Assembly (NCBI GenBank): GCA_037893225.1
Contig: JAZGUH010000123.1
Location: 124,001-188,000 of the forward strand
Direction of reading: 5' to 3'
Origin: Hippasteria phrygiana
Taxonomy: Eukaryota; Echinodermata; Asteroidea; Valvatida; Goniasteridae
DNA: 64,000 nt
Shown one piece after another: positions 1 to 10,044 of the stretch. Made by a program: the position numbers and the translations under genes. Each line of letters opens with the position of its first letter. The stretch's first letter is position 1. The notes under the pieces are model-generated. The model did no database searches. It saw only the letters and a list, made by a program, of their open reading frames with translations, and was not told the DNA's origin.

Positions 1-379
1 GAAATGGGGCAACACGTGTTATGAGTGATGACTAGGATTTGACTGGAGTGGTGCTGTCATCTTTTGACAAAGATGCACTCTTAAAGCCCCCTCTCCCGAT
101 AAGGGGTTTTGTTTTTTTTTAAGTGAGATTCTAGATCAGTTTTGCAATCTTTGGAAGCTGAAAACAGAAGTTCCCCTGGAAAGTTTGGAAATTGCTTTGT
201 CCTTTTCAAAAAGTGGATGCATGAGCAGTGTAATAAAAACTGACTACTTGCACAATGCATATGTACAACAATGACTTAGCAATTTAAACAACATTTTCAA
301 AGCATTTTTCTCTACAATGGAAATGACATAAACTGTCTGGCTTAAGGCTGAAAGTTGGTTGTGCCCAATTTTGTTCTTC

Positions 380-456
380 CTCGTATGAAAGAAAAGTTTA
401 AAATATTTCTTGGCACTACAGTGATGAGAAAGAGGGGCGGTGAAGCAGTGTCATTA
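380..456 (+). repeat. Dispersed repeat fragment, second copy at 8590-8670
   Basis: The segment with TTCTTGGCACTACA and GAGGGGCGGTGAAGCAGT recurs at about 8590-8670. Both copies can be read as FKI-LGTT...RGGEAV, so a decayed coding origin is possible. Related text (GTTACATTAGCTGT) also occurs near 770-830 and near 8215-8270. Confidence 0.6.
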
Positions 457-707
457 CAGGGGCGGATCCAGGAATTTTTGCAGGGGGGGGGGGGGGGGTT
501 TCTGAAATTTGCCCAGAAAAGTGACTCCCAAAATGTTCGACCTGCGAAAAAAATTTACCTCTTTGTTTTGTTCTCACCCATAGGAAAAATAAGACCTGTA
601 TTTGCAAGGCGTAGGCTCCTATACAAGCAAAAGCACAAAAAATAAAATTGCCAATGAGCAGGGGGGGTTCGACCCCCAACCCCCCCCCCCCCCTGGATCC
701 GCGCCTG
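457..707. mobile_element. hAT-like non-autonomous element, CAGGGGCGGATCCAGG ends
   Basis: The left end CAGGGGCGGATCCAGG is mirrored by CCTGGATCCGCGCCTG at the right end. The inside has a G18 run, a GGGTTCGACCCCC-type palindrome and a C run. It interrupts the dispersed repeat at 380-456. The flanks share CATTA but give no clean 8-bp duplication. Related ends occur at 16413-16427 and 39093-39160. Confidence 0.65.
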
Positions 708-825
708 CATTAGGGAAAAAAGGGGGAAAGCCCCACAGTTTTGGGGGTATTATTCACCTTTAAAAGTTGTTGGTATGAGTTACATTAGCTGTGAGTGTGT
801 TGGTTTTGTCTATTTGTCTCTGCCC

Positions 826-888
826 TCTACCCTTAACCCCCACCCTTACCCACACCCTACCCCTATCCCCACCCCACCCCCACCCCAG
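826..888. repeat. C-rich low-complexity tract
   Basis: CCCTA/CCCCA-like degenerate repeats, for example CCCTTAACCCCCACCCTTA. It resembles a decayed telomere-type or simple repeat but has no regular period. Confidence 0.6.
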
Positions 889-919
889 AACTCTACTGTC
901 ATCTACTGGTATTGTCTTG

Positions 920-1082
920 CACTGTGAAACCTTGAATGTGATTTATTTACTCAAAAATTGACAAGAGAATCAGGCCGATGTGAATTTAACAGAGAGGGTC
1001 CAAAATCACATTTTGAATATAATAGGATGTGATACTCCCTGTGCATTTTGAATAGAAAATCACATCCAATGGGTTCACAGTG
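920..1082. mobile_element. MITE with CACTGTGAA...CCA ends
   Basis: The left end CACTGTGAAACCTTGAATGT is inverted at the right as GATGTGATTTT-related text ending TTCACAGTG. A second, longer copy at 18156-19050 starts CACTGTGAACCCACTGGATG and has a hAT element inside it. Confidence 0.6.
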
Positions 1083-1790
1083 TTTAATGTCTAGTTTTGA
1101 GATATGTAGTATGATGAAGTATGATGAAGTTTTGTACTACTTGCCTATTAGAGCCACAGTGCTAGATATGCATAATGTTCCCAAAACACGGCTAAGGAAA
1201 TTTCATTATTTTGCAAAGCCCCTAGATTTCATTAACCAGATCCCCTTCGATAAAAGTGTGTGAAACGTGGACGTTTTATTAGTAAAATTGAATGAATAAA
1301 TTTGATCAGACATGCCTTTTTCTTATTTATACCGAGCAAGAAATTAAGATCTGGAAAATGCGTCGCAAGTAATTGAGAGTCTTTTGACCGGAGGCAGAAT
1401 GTGGCAATATTTGGTCGAAAAGCTTTGTGGTGAAAGCATGGGGGGCTACGTTTATCAATCACACTCATGCGCGGCTCACTTTAATTCAGTCGGAAATTGT
1501 TTGCTATTGCTGAGGTGGCCGGAATTCGTTGATCTATATCTAAAGCTTGATATACTAGGATCTGTGCTAATGAAAAAACCAGGTGCAGCGTAACCTCTCT
1601 CTTTGGCCCGTCTACTTTCTTTTGTTGATGATGGAGAGTCACCATCTGCATCGCTAGATTATTAGTGGAGGATGGAATCATGTTCAGAATCGGTCAGTGG
1701 CACACCCATTTTTTGTTCTTTGTTTAGTCCTAGGAATTTACCGTAGTGGTATGTGGCCTATTTCTGAGTAGTATAATGGGTGTAAATGGC

Positions 1791-2315
1791 CAGTGCTGTA
1801 GTCGAGTCCACCCAATCCGAGTCCGAGTCCGAGTCCTTGGGTTCGAGTCCGAGTCCGAGTCCCTGGGGTTTGAGTCCGAGTCCGAGTCCTTGTGTCCGAG
1901 GTCCGAGTCCTTGTGTCCGAGTCCGAGTCCTTTTGTGAATCTCAAGTACATGTACAGTGTTCTCGTTGATACCAAGACAGTACACAAATACTACACAGCA
2001 TGGTCAAAAAAGGTATTTACAGTAAAAAGAGGCTTAGAGAGGCTTTTAAACACTTATGCGCCTATCAATTGCTTCCCCCACCCCTCCCTCCCCCCGGGCT
2101 GCCCCACCCAAGATGTGGGGATTGTCACTTTTGAAGTGACCAAATCCCCACCCCTGGGGCACAATTTTAGTGACAATCCCCGACATATATGGGTGGGGCA
2201 CCCCCACATCATGGTTTTAACTTCTGATGATGGGGAAACAATGGCAAAATGAGTGACCAAAATCCCAACCCTGGGGCTTGAAAACGTGACCAAACCCCAT
2301 AAGACCTAGGGCAGC

Positions 2316-2351
<36 letters not shown>

Positions 2352-3851
2352 AGCAATTGATAGGCGCATTATTGAATGACATTTAAATATAACCTATAAA
2401 TAAAGTCCATACATGACATACATATGTATGTGATTTGGGGCACATAAACACCTGCAAATATTGTCTAGTACTTTACTCAAGCGAAAAATCCCTGAAACAA
2501 ATTGGATTTGCACAGTAGTTTGAGAAACTTCAAAGGAACCTTGCCCTGACACAACCTTGTGAAATTACTTTCAGCCATTATTATTTGAGATTATAAAGAA
2601 CAACTAATGGGCTTTGTGATGATACTGAACTATCCCAGTACCTTATTCCAATTTGAAAATATGACGTCAAAGAAATAACACCTACTGCAACCGTGCAGAG
2701 AACATGTTAAAAAGAAAGCTTTGAATGAACAAAAATCACGCATTGCATGTGCCTCTAACGTCACCATAAAAACGTCGATTTTTTTCAACTTTATCTGTAT
2801 TTTTTCCAAACCAAAATTGCCCCTGGAGATTTAATTATACTGAAAAATAGAAAAAATTATTCAACCAGATTTGTTTTACTTTAACCAATGATTAGTTTGA
2901 TTACTCAAAAACTGGTCTTGGGGAACATTCTTCTTTAGCAGGGCTGTAGTCGAGTCCCGATGTGAGTCTGATGACAAGTAGTAGGTCAAACTTTAGCATT
3001 AACATAATGTTGCAATGATTTTTTATTTAAATTGTAATAGACGAACTATTTTAGCAGACAAAACAAAATATGAGAATGTTTCTATGGTGCAGACATTTAA
3101 ATAAGTACTTCACAATTTTGAAATGTAGAAGATTAATGATGTTGGGAAGTATTGCTGGTACAAGCCTACTAGCGCGAAATAGATTTTTGTGAATGAATCA
3201 CTTTCGGCCAATCAAAACGTGTACCGCGCACTACATTACAACCGGTATTCCGTCTGCCGTATTCGCAAGTAATGGACGTCGAGCACCAACCACATGACGT
3301 TGCGGCTCGACTGGCAACTACACGAACACTGCGCCTTCGCGCATGCATGCAGCGCATTCGATCGCACACGCACGTACGTAGAGCGAGCAAACGGCGAATT
3401 CATGCCATGTTTAATCCGGTACAGTCTCCGCGCGTCGCTGTTTGACTGACGTCTCGTCAGGCAAACCATCCATACCTCACGTACTGAGCTCGTATACGTG
3501 TACTCAACCTCGTCCCCAGGGTCTACTTTCATCCTCGTTCTGGAAGCGTATTGCTCAAACACTATGAGGACGAGGTTGACGCGTACTGTACTACCGAATT
3601 AAGTACATGTGTGTGCAGGCTACTGACGGGATTTGCGAACTAAACACTCGGACTTCGTTACAAAATTGCGGTAAAATTGTGGCGTTTTTTGGGCCGGACT
3701 CGGGCCGAGTCCTCGAGCTGGTTGAGTCCTTATTGCCTGAGTCCGAGTCCGAGTCCGAGTCCTGACTGTCCGAGTCCGAGTCTGAGTCCTTGAAAATCGG
3801 GACTCGAGTCCAGACTCGAGTCCGAGTCCGGACTCGAGTCCTCCAGCACTG
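1791..3851. mobile_element. hAT-type composite element with GAGTCC arrays and perfect 8-bp TSD
   Basis: The left end CAGTGCTGTAGTCGAGTCC (1791) and the inverted right end (reverse complement CAGTGCTGGAGGACTCGAG) are flanked on both sides by TAAATGGC (1783-1790 and 3852-3859). An 8-bp duplication with CAGTG ends is the signature of the hAT superfamily. Both ends are filled with GAGTCC/GAGTCCGAGTCC repeats (1800-1935 and 3700-3845). A second end-like sequence, CAGGGCTGTAGTCGAGTCC, sits inside at 2939, and a separate MITE is nested at 2057-2368. No transposase is seen, so the element depends on proteins from elsewhere. Confidence 0.82.
2057..2368. mobile_element. PIF/Harbinger-like MITE nested in the hAT element
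   Basis: The terminal inverted repeat TGCGCCTATCAATTGCTTCC is found at both ends, and both ends are flanked by TTA (2054-2056 and 2369-2371). The 3-bp TWA duplication is typical of PIF/Harbinger. The inside carries repeated CCCCACCC/GGGGTGGG text and a G33 run at 2318-2350. Confidence 0.75.
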
Positions 3852-3879
3852 TAAATGGCACCACCAACGTCAAGAGTCC

Positions 3880-3985
3880 ATACCCCCCCCCCCCCCCGCC
3901 CCCTTTTCAACATTATTTTCCGGGGCAAAAAATCTCAACATTCTTTTAAAAAAAATTGGTGAGCCCCCCCCCCCCCCCCCCCCCC
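3880..3985. repeat. Two poly(C) runs with flanking repeat remnant
   Basis: C-rich runs lie near 3882-3903 and 3964-3985, separated by an A+T-rich spacer. They adjoin the right edge of the hAT element at 1791-3851. Confidence 0.7.
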
Positions 3986-4672
3986 AAGTCAAATCTTGGG
4001 TGCATCACTGGAATCGGCTCGGGTAAGGCCCATCTTTAGGGGCGAGATTTCTCCAGATTTTTTCCTGATTTCAGGATTTTTGTTGAGACGTCTTCCAGAT
4101 TTCTGGAAGATTTGTTTGGTCTTTTTGTTTTTAATCATTCCAAAATGACCTCTGCAACCTGAAAAAGTCTTCTTTTGCAATTTTGCACTTTATCTTGTGG
4201 TAGAAAATTGCAGTTTCTTATGCATTTTTCAGCAACGCCATACAAATCAAATGCCTCGGTGTGTTTTGTGGATATTTCATTTTCCTCAAATCTCACCCCC
4301 GCATCTTGAACTCTCCAAATCTCAGAAATGTCCAGGGGATCTGTGGCTATTTTTGAGTAAAAGGTAATCCAGAGATTTTCCGCGATAAGATGTGTTTACA
4401 CAGCACTTTTGCTTGCCTGAGTTAAGTGGAATCCATGGGAATTTCTAAGCCGCCCACAAGTAGGGTTAGGGTTAATCTTGCAGTGTTGGTTTAACATTGG
4501 CTGATGAGGGATTTCTTAAGTTAGCCTTATATGAAATAAATGCCCAAATTGTCGGTGTCTTTGTTTGTTTGTGGGTGGGTGCAAGTCATAAACCCATAAT
4601 GCCATATATCCAGGGATTATTCCCAATTTTATCGTGCTCCCAAATTGGGAGACTTCCAACATAGGGCAAGGT

Positions 4673-4713
4673 GGGGGGGGGGGGGGGGGGGGGGGGGGGG
4701 AGGGGGGGGGGGG
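4673..4713. repeat. Poly(G) run, G28-A-G12
   Basis: An almost pure G tract of 41 bases with a single A at 4701. It is one of more than twenty such runs in the window. Confidence 0.95.
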
Positions 4714-4944
4714 CAAGGGGGAAACTTTCCCCTCTCTCGAAATTGAACCAAAAAAAGGAGAAGAAAATAAATAACAAAGAAGACAATGTGTCATATTACT
4801 GTTAATTTAATGCACGTTTAACAACATGGGCGTCCGGGGTGTCAAAACTGATAAATTGAGAATATGCCAGAGAAAGTACAAGGATTTGGAGATTTGTTCC
4901 CCTCTAGAAAAAATCCTGATGATGCCCAGGCCGGTACGGTATTC

Positions 4945-5012
4945 CGGAGGTCACAGGTTCAAGTCCCACTCCTCCCAGTTTTCTTTGTTCACTTTGAAAA
5001 TTCAGTCAAATT
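4945..5012 (+). repeat. tRNA-derived SINE fragment
   Basis: A B-box-like CAGGTTCAAGTCCCACTCCT is followed by CAGTTTTCTTTGTTCACTTTG. The same pairing occurs at 24073-24140 (GCAGGTTCGAATCCCGCTCC then CAGTTTCTTGGTTCACTTTG). The two are 3' parts of one SINE family. Confidence 0.6.
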
Positions 5013-7208
5013 AACCTAGTCAGTTTTCCTTGTGTTGGTTTGACAGTAATGATGTAGTTTAGTCATTGTTTCATCCACTGAAATACTTACAGAATCCACA
5101 GTAAAACTTTCATGTCTATCCTACAGCTGTCTGTGAAAACAAAAATGCACAAACCACGAAAGATTTTGCTGGTAATAGCTAAACTGTATTATTTTTTCAA
5201 TTTCAATCCTAATTTCTTTCTTTGTCAGGGTTTTCTTTTCTCATTCCACCAACGGAGGTAGTAGTATCACGGAACTAGTGTTAGACCCTCTCCATTAAGA
5301 GATCTGTACGAATGTCACGTCCCCACTGGCCAATGCCCGTATCCAACTCTTGAATCTAAACGAATCCGTTTTGTCAGCCAGCCTAGGTGCTCTCAGGTGA
5401 CAAATTCCTCTTTTCAATAGTTTTGTGGTTGTGATTGAGCCAGTCTTGTGTTTGCCGCACGGTGTCTGGGCTAAGCCCCCACCGTTTGCCCAAACACTCA
5501 TTGAAATTCAATCTGATTCGATCTTGGAAGAACAGAAAAGGTGATAAAGTGCAAAACTTATAGAAGTCTTATTTTTCTTGGCTTTGTATTCCCACTGCCC
5601 TCTTTCTTTCTCTTTTGACCACTGCCCCTCTTTCTTTCTCTTTTGAGGAGAAAGTGCAAATAAATTCTAAATATTGTGTGAATTTGATGAAAAGTACAAT
5701 GTAATTTGACCGTCCGAGTTTGTAAGACAATTATGAACAAAAGTACAAAATTGCGCTAGCTTTCTCGAATTTTGATTTACCCTATTCAGGCCAAGTAAGG
5801 CTCCAGGAACATATCGTTATTGTTCTTGACTGTATGTCAATAAATATGTGTGGAAATTGTACCCTGAACTTTTTGATATAAAACTTAAGCTGTTCTGGCA
5901 TCGAACCATTTTCTTTAATAAGCCATTTCCCCAGTGGATATAGCTTATGAAGTTATTTTTTAAAGCTCTGCTTTTTCTGTTTCATAGAAATGGATCATTC
6001 CATAAATTTGGGTTCCAAAAGTGTGACATTTTTGTGGTGTCCCTGTTACACCTATTTCCATCAAGTATCATTAAAATTGACTTCACACTATTTTATACTT
6101 GTTTGACAGGTACTTTGCTTTACACAATCACTCTTGGAGATAGAAGGCATTAAATAATGTCTGTAACTGTAACTGTGATATCAAAAAGGTCACACTTTTG
6201 GACCCCAAATTTATGGAATGACCCAAATACTACCATGGTTTTGTTTATCAAGATGAATGTTGTGACAAAATCAGGGGAAACAAATTTAAAGAAGGATAAC
6301 AAATGTCCTTCCTGACTTTGTCAGCCATGTATACTCTAAGCTTTCTGAGAGCGTTGCAAAAAACGAAACCATTCACTGTATGTGAATCCATTTTTGTATT
6401 AATTGAATAAATTTTATTTTCTTGCACTGTGCATGCAGAAGAGTAATTAACTTCAGTATTAAGCAATTTGGGAAAGATCGGGGTTTGGAATTCAAATAAA
6501 CAAACATTTCCCAGCAAATGTTTGTCATTAAATCTGAAAGCCAATGAATGCTTTTATGTGTTGCAAATGGGATATATGGGACAGACAATTGTTCCACCAT
6601 TAATTTGTGCACATTCATTGCCTTTTCCACATTATTGAAGGTTTTCCATACTTGTTCCTTAAAACCCTAACTCCCTTGGGTGTGTGAGAAATCATATTGA
6701 AATTGGACGATTCGGGACTGCTAGGGTTAATTAATTTCTTTGTGAGTGTATCTTGGGAAATCACTCTTACATGTATTAACATGAGCCTGGAAGCATTGTG
6801 AAAGCGAAAATAATGACAAATGCTTTTTTTTCACTGATTTTCATATTCAGCAGGCTCTTCTGTGCAGTCTGCATTCACTTGATTTAGTTTTCTTTCCTTT
6901 CAAGTCCAGATGTCCATTGTGGAAATTATGCCAAGGGCAGAATCCAGGTTTAGATTGCTTGAATAAACATGGCGACTTCCTAAGTGTGATTTAGCAAAGC
7001 CTGGCGCATCGCGCATTGGAGCATGTAACGTTATTATATCCACAATGTACAGTAGCTAGCAGAAGAGCTCACCGTGCACGCCGAGTAAAGATTCGACACG
7101 GTAAGCATGGTGTGGCATAGAAATGGTAGGCCTACATTTACAAGGCCATCAAGAGTGATAGATCTAGATTTTTCTTGGGAGAGGGGCTCCACCCGCCCGC
7201 CCGAGCTA

Positions 7209-7400
7209 TAGGTCTGAAAATTGGGATAATTTCTCTGGAATCTGTTGAAGAATTATCCTCTATTTACATCTGGGCCCAGGAAAACTGTAAGGTTGGCAAT
7301 TCAAAATGTTGCCAGCCCTACCATCTCTGATCGTAACCCTTTACCTACTAGTGGCTTTTAGCCTTGTATTTGATGATTTCAATTTAAAAGAATAATTTTA
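7209..7400 (+). repeat. Dispersed repeat, copy 1 (copy 2 at 12409-12600)
   Basis: Both copies share GGTCTGAAAATTGGGATAA, ATCCTCTATTTA, GGCCCAGGAAAAC and GATCGTAACCCTTTAC in the same order and orientation. The family is not identified. Confidence 0.75.
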
Positions 7401-8389
7401 AAATCAGTTGGGGTGAATAAAATGCGCCAATGAGCAATTGCTTTAAAAAAGAGCTTTAAAATGAGCCCTCACCGATGCTTATAGGTGAGGTATTTCTCAA
7501 GTTACGGAATGTTTAAGATGGGGAATAGGGGGAAACACATTATATACTGCTTTTGAATTGTTTTTATTTATTTAATGCCATTAGTTAAAAACGGCTACTA
7601 TAACACATAACGTTAATGTAACACATATAACACTATTATTAGTATGTATGCAAGGATAGCGCTTCAGCTGTATGTGATAGCATGCACCTATAAACAGGAT
7701 CATCAGAGAGGCATCAATAAGTTATAGGTGTCACCATGCCCCCCTCCCTCCCCCACTCCCCTGTCTTCCTTCCCCCACTCCTCCGTCTTCCTCCCCTAGG
7801 CTACTCCTCCACCAACAAAGCCCTTATGATGGTCACATACTATGGGTGGTTTTGTTTCATTAAACCCCTGCAACAAAATGTTACAGTACGTGAGGCTTTT
7901 TGCATCCACTCAAGCAGCATGACACCATTTTATTGCAAATATGCATCTGAAAATAATTGGATTATGCATGAAGCCTATATAGAGCGTGCATTCCTATGGA
8001 CAAGTTCATGTGTGTGATCCTAATGTGGCCTTGAAACATGAAGATATATCCTCTTAAAAAGATGTATTGCTGGTACACGTCTTGCTGCACCAGACATGCA
8101 AAGATGTACTCAAAAATTGGATTATTCTGTGCGATAGACAGTATTGTCGAGATAGGTCTGTCTGTAATCCTTGTACATTGATGTACAACACAAATTCTGC
8201 CTGTTCTTAAAAGTTTTGGTATCGGTTACATTAGCTGTCAGTGTGTCCGTTTTCTCTATTTTGTTTTGTCTCTGTATGACACAACTTTTATTTCAGTGAT
8301 TTCTCTTGTTTTTCCTCTTGGGTCACTTAGTAAGCCTGACTTGTTAGTTTAGATTTCAATGTATGTCCCTGAAGTTTGCTGGTCTGAAT

Positions 8390-8390
<1 letters not shown>

Positions 8391-8458
<68 letters not shown>

Positions 8459-8467
8459 GGGGGGGGG
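8391..8467. repeat. T67-G10 homopolymer junction
   Basis: 67 consecutive T (8391-8457) run straight into 10 G (8458-8467). The T run could be the reversed poly(A) tail of a retroposon on the - strand, but no recognisable retroposon body follows. Confidence 0.9.
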
Positions 8468-8867
8468 CTTTTTGTTTCATACTTAATCGACATTCAACTG
8501 TTCCACAGAAGAGTGATTTTCAAATAAACTTACCTGCATTAGATTAGTTTTAGACAACTCAATCAGTGACTTTTAAAAATTCAAAAGATTTTACCGTCAA
8601 AGAAAATTTTAAGATAATTCTTGGCACTACAATGAGGAGGGAGAGGGGCGGTGAAGCAGTATTATTAACCCTGCGGTGTGGCGTGACAATATACACGCAC
8701 TGTTATACCACGGTGACCTACTTAACAAAACAGCGCCTTGTCACACGAGCCAATTTTTACAGCCAACTTGGAGGCAGCTTCAAAGATGATCAAGACTTCA
8801 CAGGGAATCAGTACTTTGATTATTTCTATGGGTTTACAGTTTACATGTGGTGAATATAGCCACATTA

Positions 8868-8979
8868 AGGCTGGTTCTTTGCGTAACTAGGAAAGCGAAG
8901 TGAATTTCATAACATTATCAATTGTTTCATTGTGGCGTTTACAAATTCACTTTGCTCTCACGTGCGCGTGAACCAGCCT
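8868..8979. mobile_element. PIF/Harbinger-like palindromic MITE, TTA duplication
   Basis: The 112-bp element begins AGGCTGGTTC and ends GAACCAGCCT, flanked by TTA (8865-8867 and 8980-8982). Internal arms AAGTGAATTT and AAATTCACTTTGC extend the fold. Its ends resemble those of 16937-17112 (AGCCCGGTTC). Confidence 0.75.
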
Positions 8980-9125
8980 TTATCCTCAGTGCAGTGTTTT
9001 TGGCATTCCTTGAGGACACAAGATTACAACAACAAGTACACTAACGTAAGAAAATTATACCGATTATATACGAAAGATCAATGTGAGGAAACACAGCCCC
9101 CGTGATCTTGTTTTAATGACCCCAA

Positions 9126-9480
9126 GTGCAAACAGTCTTCATCAAAAACCAGACGGGGAGGTTTGGGAGGGGGAGAAGGGAAGAATCCACGGATGATGAA
9201 TGCAGTCAACGGAAAGCCTGTAATCGATTTATACTGGATAAATGGCACTGCAAACTTCCTGACCGACTCCACACTGGCGGCAAGGCCCGCTTCACCGGGG
9301 GAACAGACCCACGGGTCCCACTGGATAGGGATGCTAAGCACTTCCCTAATGCTCCGATCATCAACTCCTATTTGTTGACAAATTATCCCCCCTCACAAAT
9401 TGATTTATCCAAAGCCCTAAGTGGCTCCGGCATGGGAACCCCTGTATCCCGCGACTCCCCAAACCTGGTTACAAGGTTGA
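9126..9480 (+). other. Unidentified open stretch of higher G+C
   Basis: Two overlapping + frames stay open here: 9126-9497 (with RFGRGRREESTDDE and FPNAPIINSYLLTNYPPS) and 9163-9378 (with NPRMMNAVNGKPVIDLYW). I recognise neither. The stretch ends ACAAG|GTTGAG, which could be a splice donor. It may be a decayed retroelement or an unknown exon. Confidence 0.25.
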
Positions 9481-9969
9481 GTTTGTTCTTTTTTTAATTT
9501 TTATATTTAACGAAAAGGACATTGACCTAGATGGGACACAGAGAGCATTGACCGCTGATGTCACACACTTTGGATCGGCATCAGATAACCAGCGCTGATG
9601 CATTATCAAAACTAATCACGTGATGAAGTTAAGGGAACTAGTAAGATCTGTTTCTCAGACCTGGATGTCCCAGATATTGAACACCAATATTTTAGGGGTC
9701 TCTGACAGAAAAAAGGAAATAGCATATGCGCAGTTGTGCAAGTGGTTGGAAAATTGAATTGTGCCATGCTTTCATCAGTTGCAGATCTGACTGTGTGGTG
9801 TTGAGAACTATGGTCGAGTTTGAGTAATTGCTTTTTTTCTGGGAATCTGATGTCGTAGACGATTCAAGCATATCATTCTAGTCTTTGCGTGGATGGTGTT
9901 TTCAAAAAGGTTGAAGAAAAATGTTTAATAAAATTTTCCCTCTCTTGTTTATTTTGTTTCTGTGTGCAG

Positions 9970-10044
9970 GACAAGCTTTACTATGAGCAACTGAGAAGCT
10001 ACGTGTTTCAGCATGACTTGCTTGTGGATAGCCTGCTATACAAG
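9970..10044 (+). CDS. TBC1D19: TBC1D19 exon a (first exon in window)
   Basis: 75 bp and 25 codons, phase 0 at both ends. It follows a pyrimidine-rich tract ending TGTGTGCAG and precedes the donor GTATTC. The residues start DKLYYEQL and end SLLYK. This leads into the TBC domain proper and matches the family block HDLLVDSL. Confidence 0.88.

Larger units (their letters stand above)
1..9969. other. Intron or 5' flank of TBC1D19, no exon recognised
   Basis: This is upstream of the first identified TBC1D19 exon. It is A+T-rich and contains the transposon remnants and homopolymers listed separately. In 1083-1790, 4012-4640, 5010-7200, 7400-8200 and 9500-9969 I see nothing beyond unclassified A+T-rich DNA and weak repeats. 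I looked for the preceding TBC1D19 exon, expected to hold a residue block near LRAELW, and did not find it. Confidence 0.6.

Noticed and set aside
826..888. Interstitial telomere repeat
   Set aside because: The CCCTAA-like units are too irregular; it is better called C-rich low complexity.
1746..2252. 168-codon + frame with Ser/Glu repeats
   Set aside because: It reads through the GAGTCC arrays and the edge of a nested MITE.
8359..8547. 62-codon + frame
   Set aside because: It is almost wholly poly-Phe and poly-Gly from the T67-G10 run.
9126..9497. Missing upstream exon of TBC1D19
   Set aside because: The translation does not resemble the family region expected just before DKLYYEQL, so I left it as unidentified.
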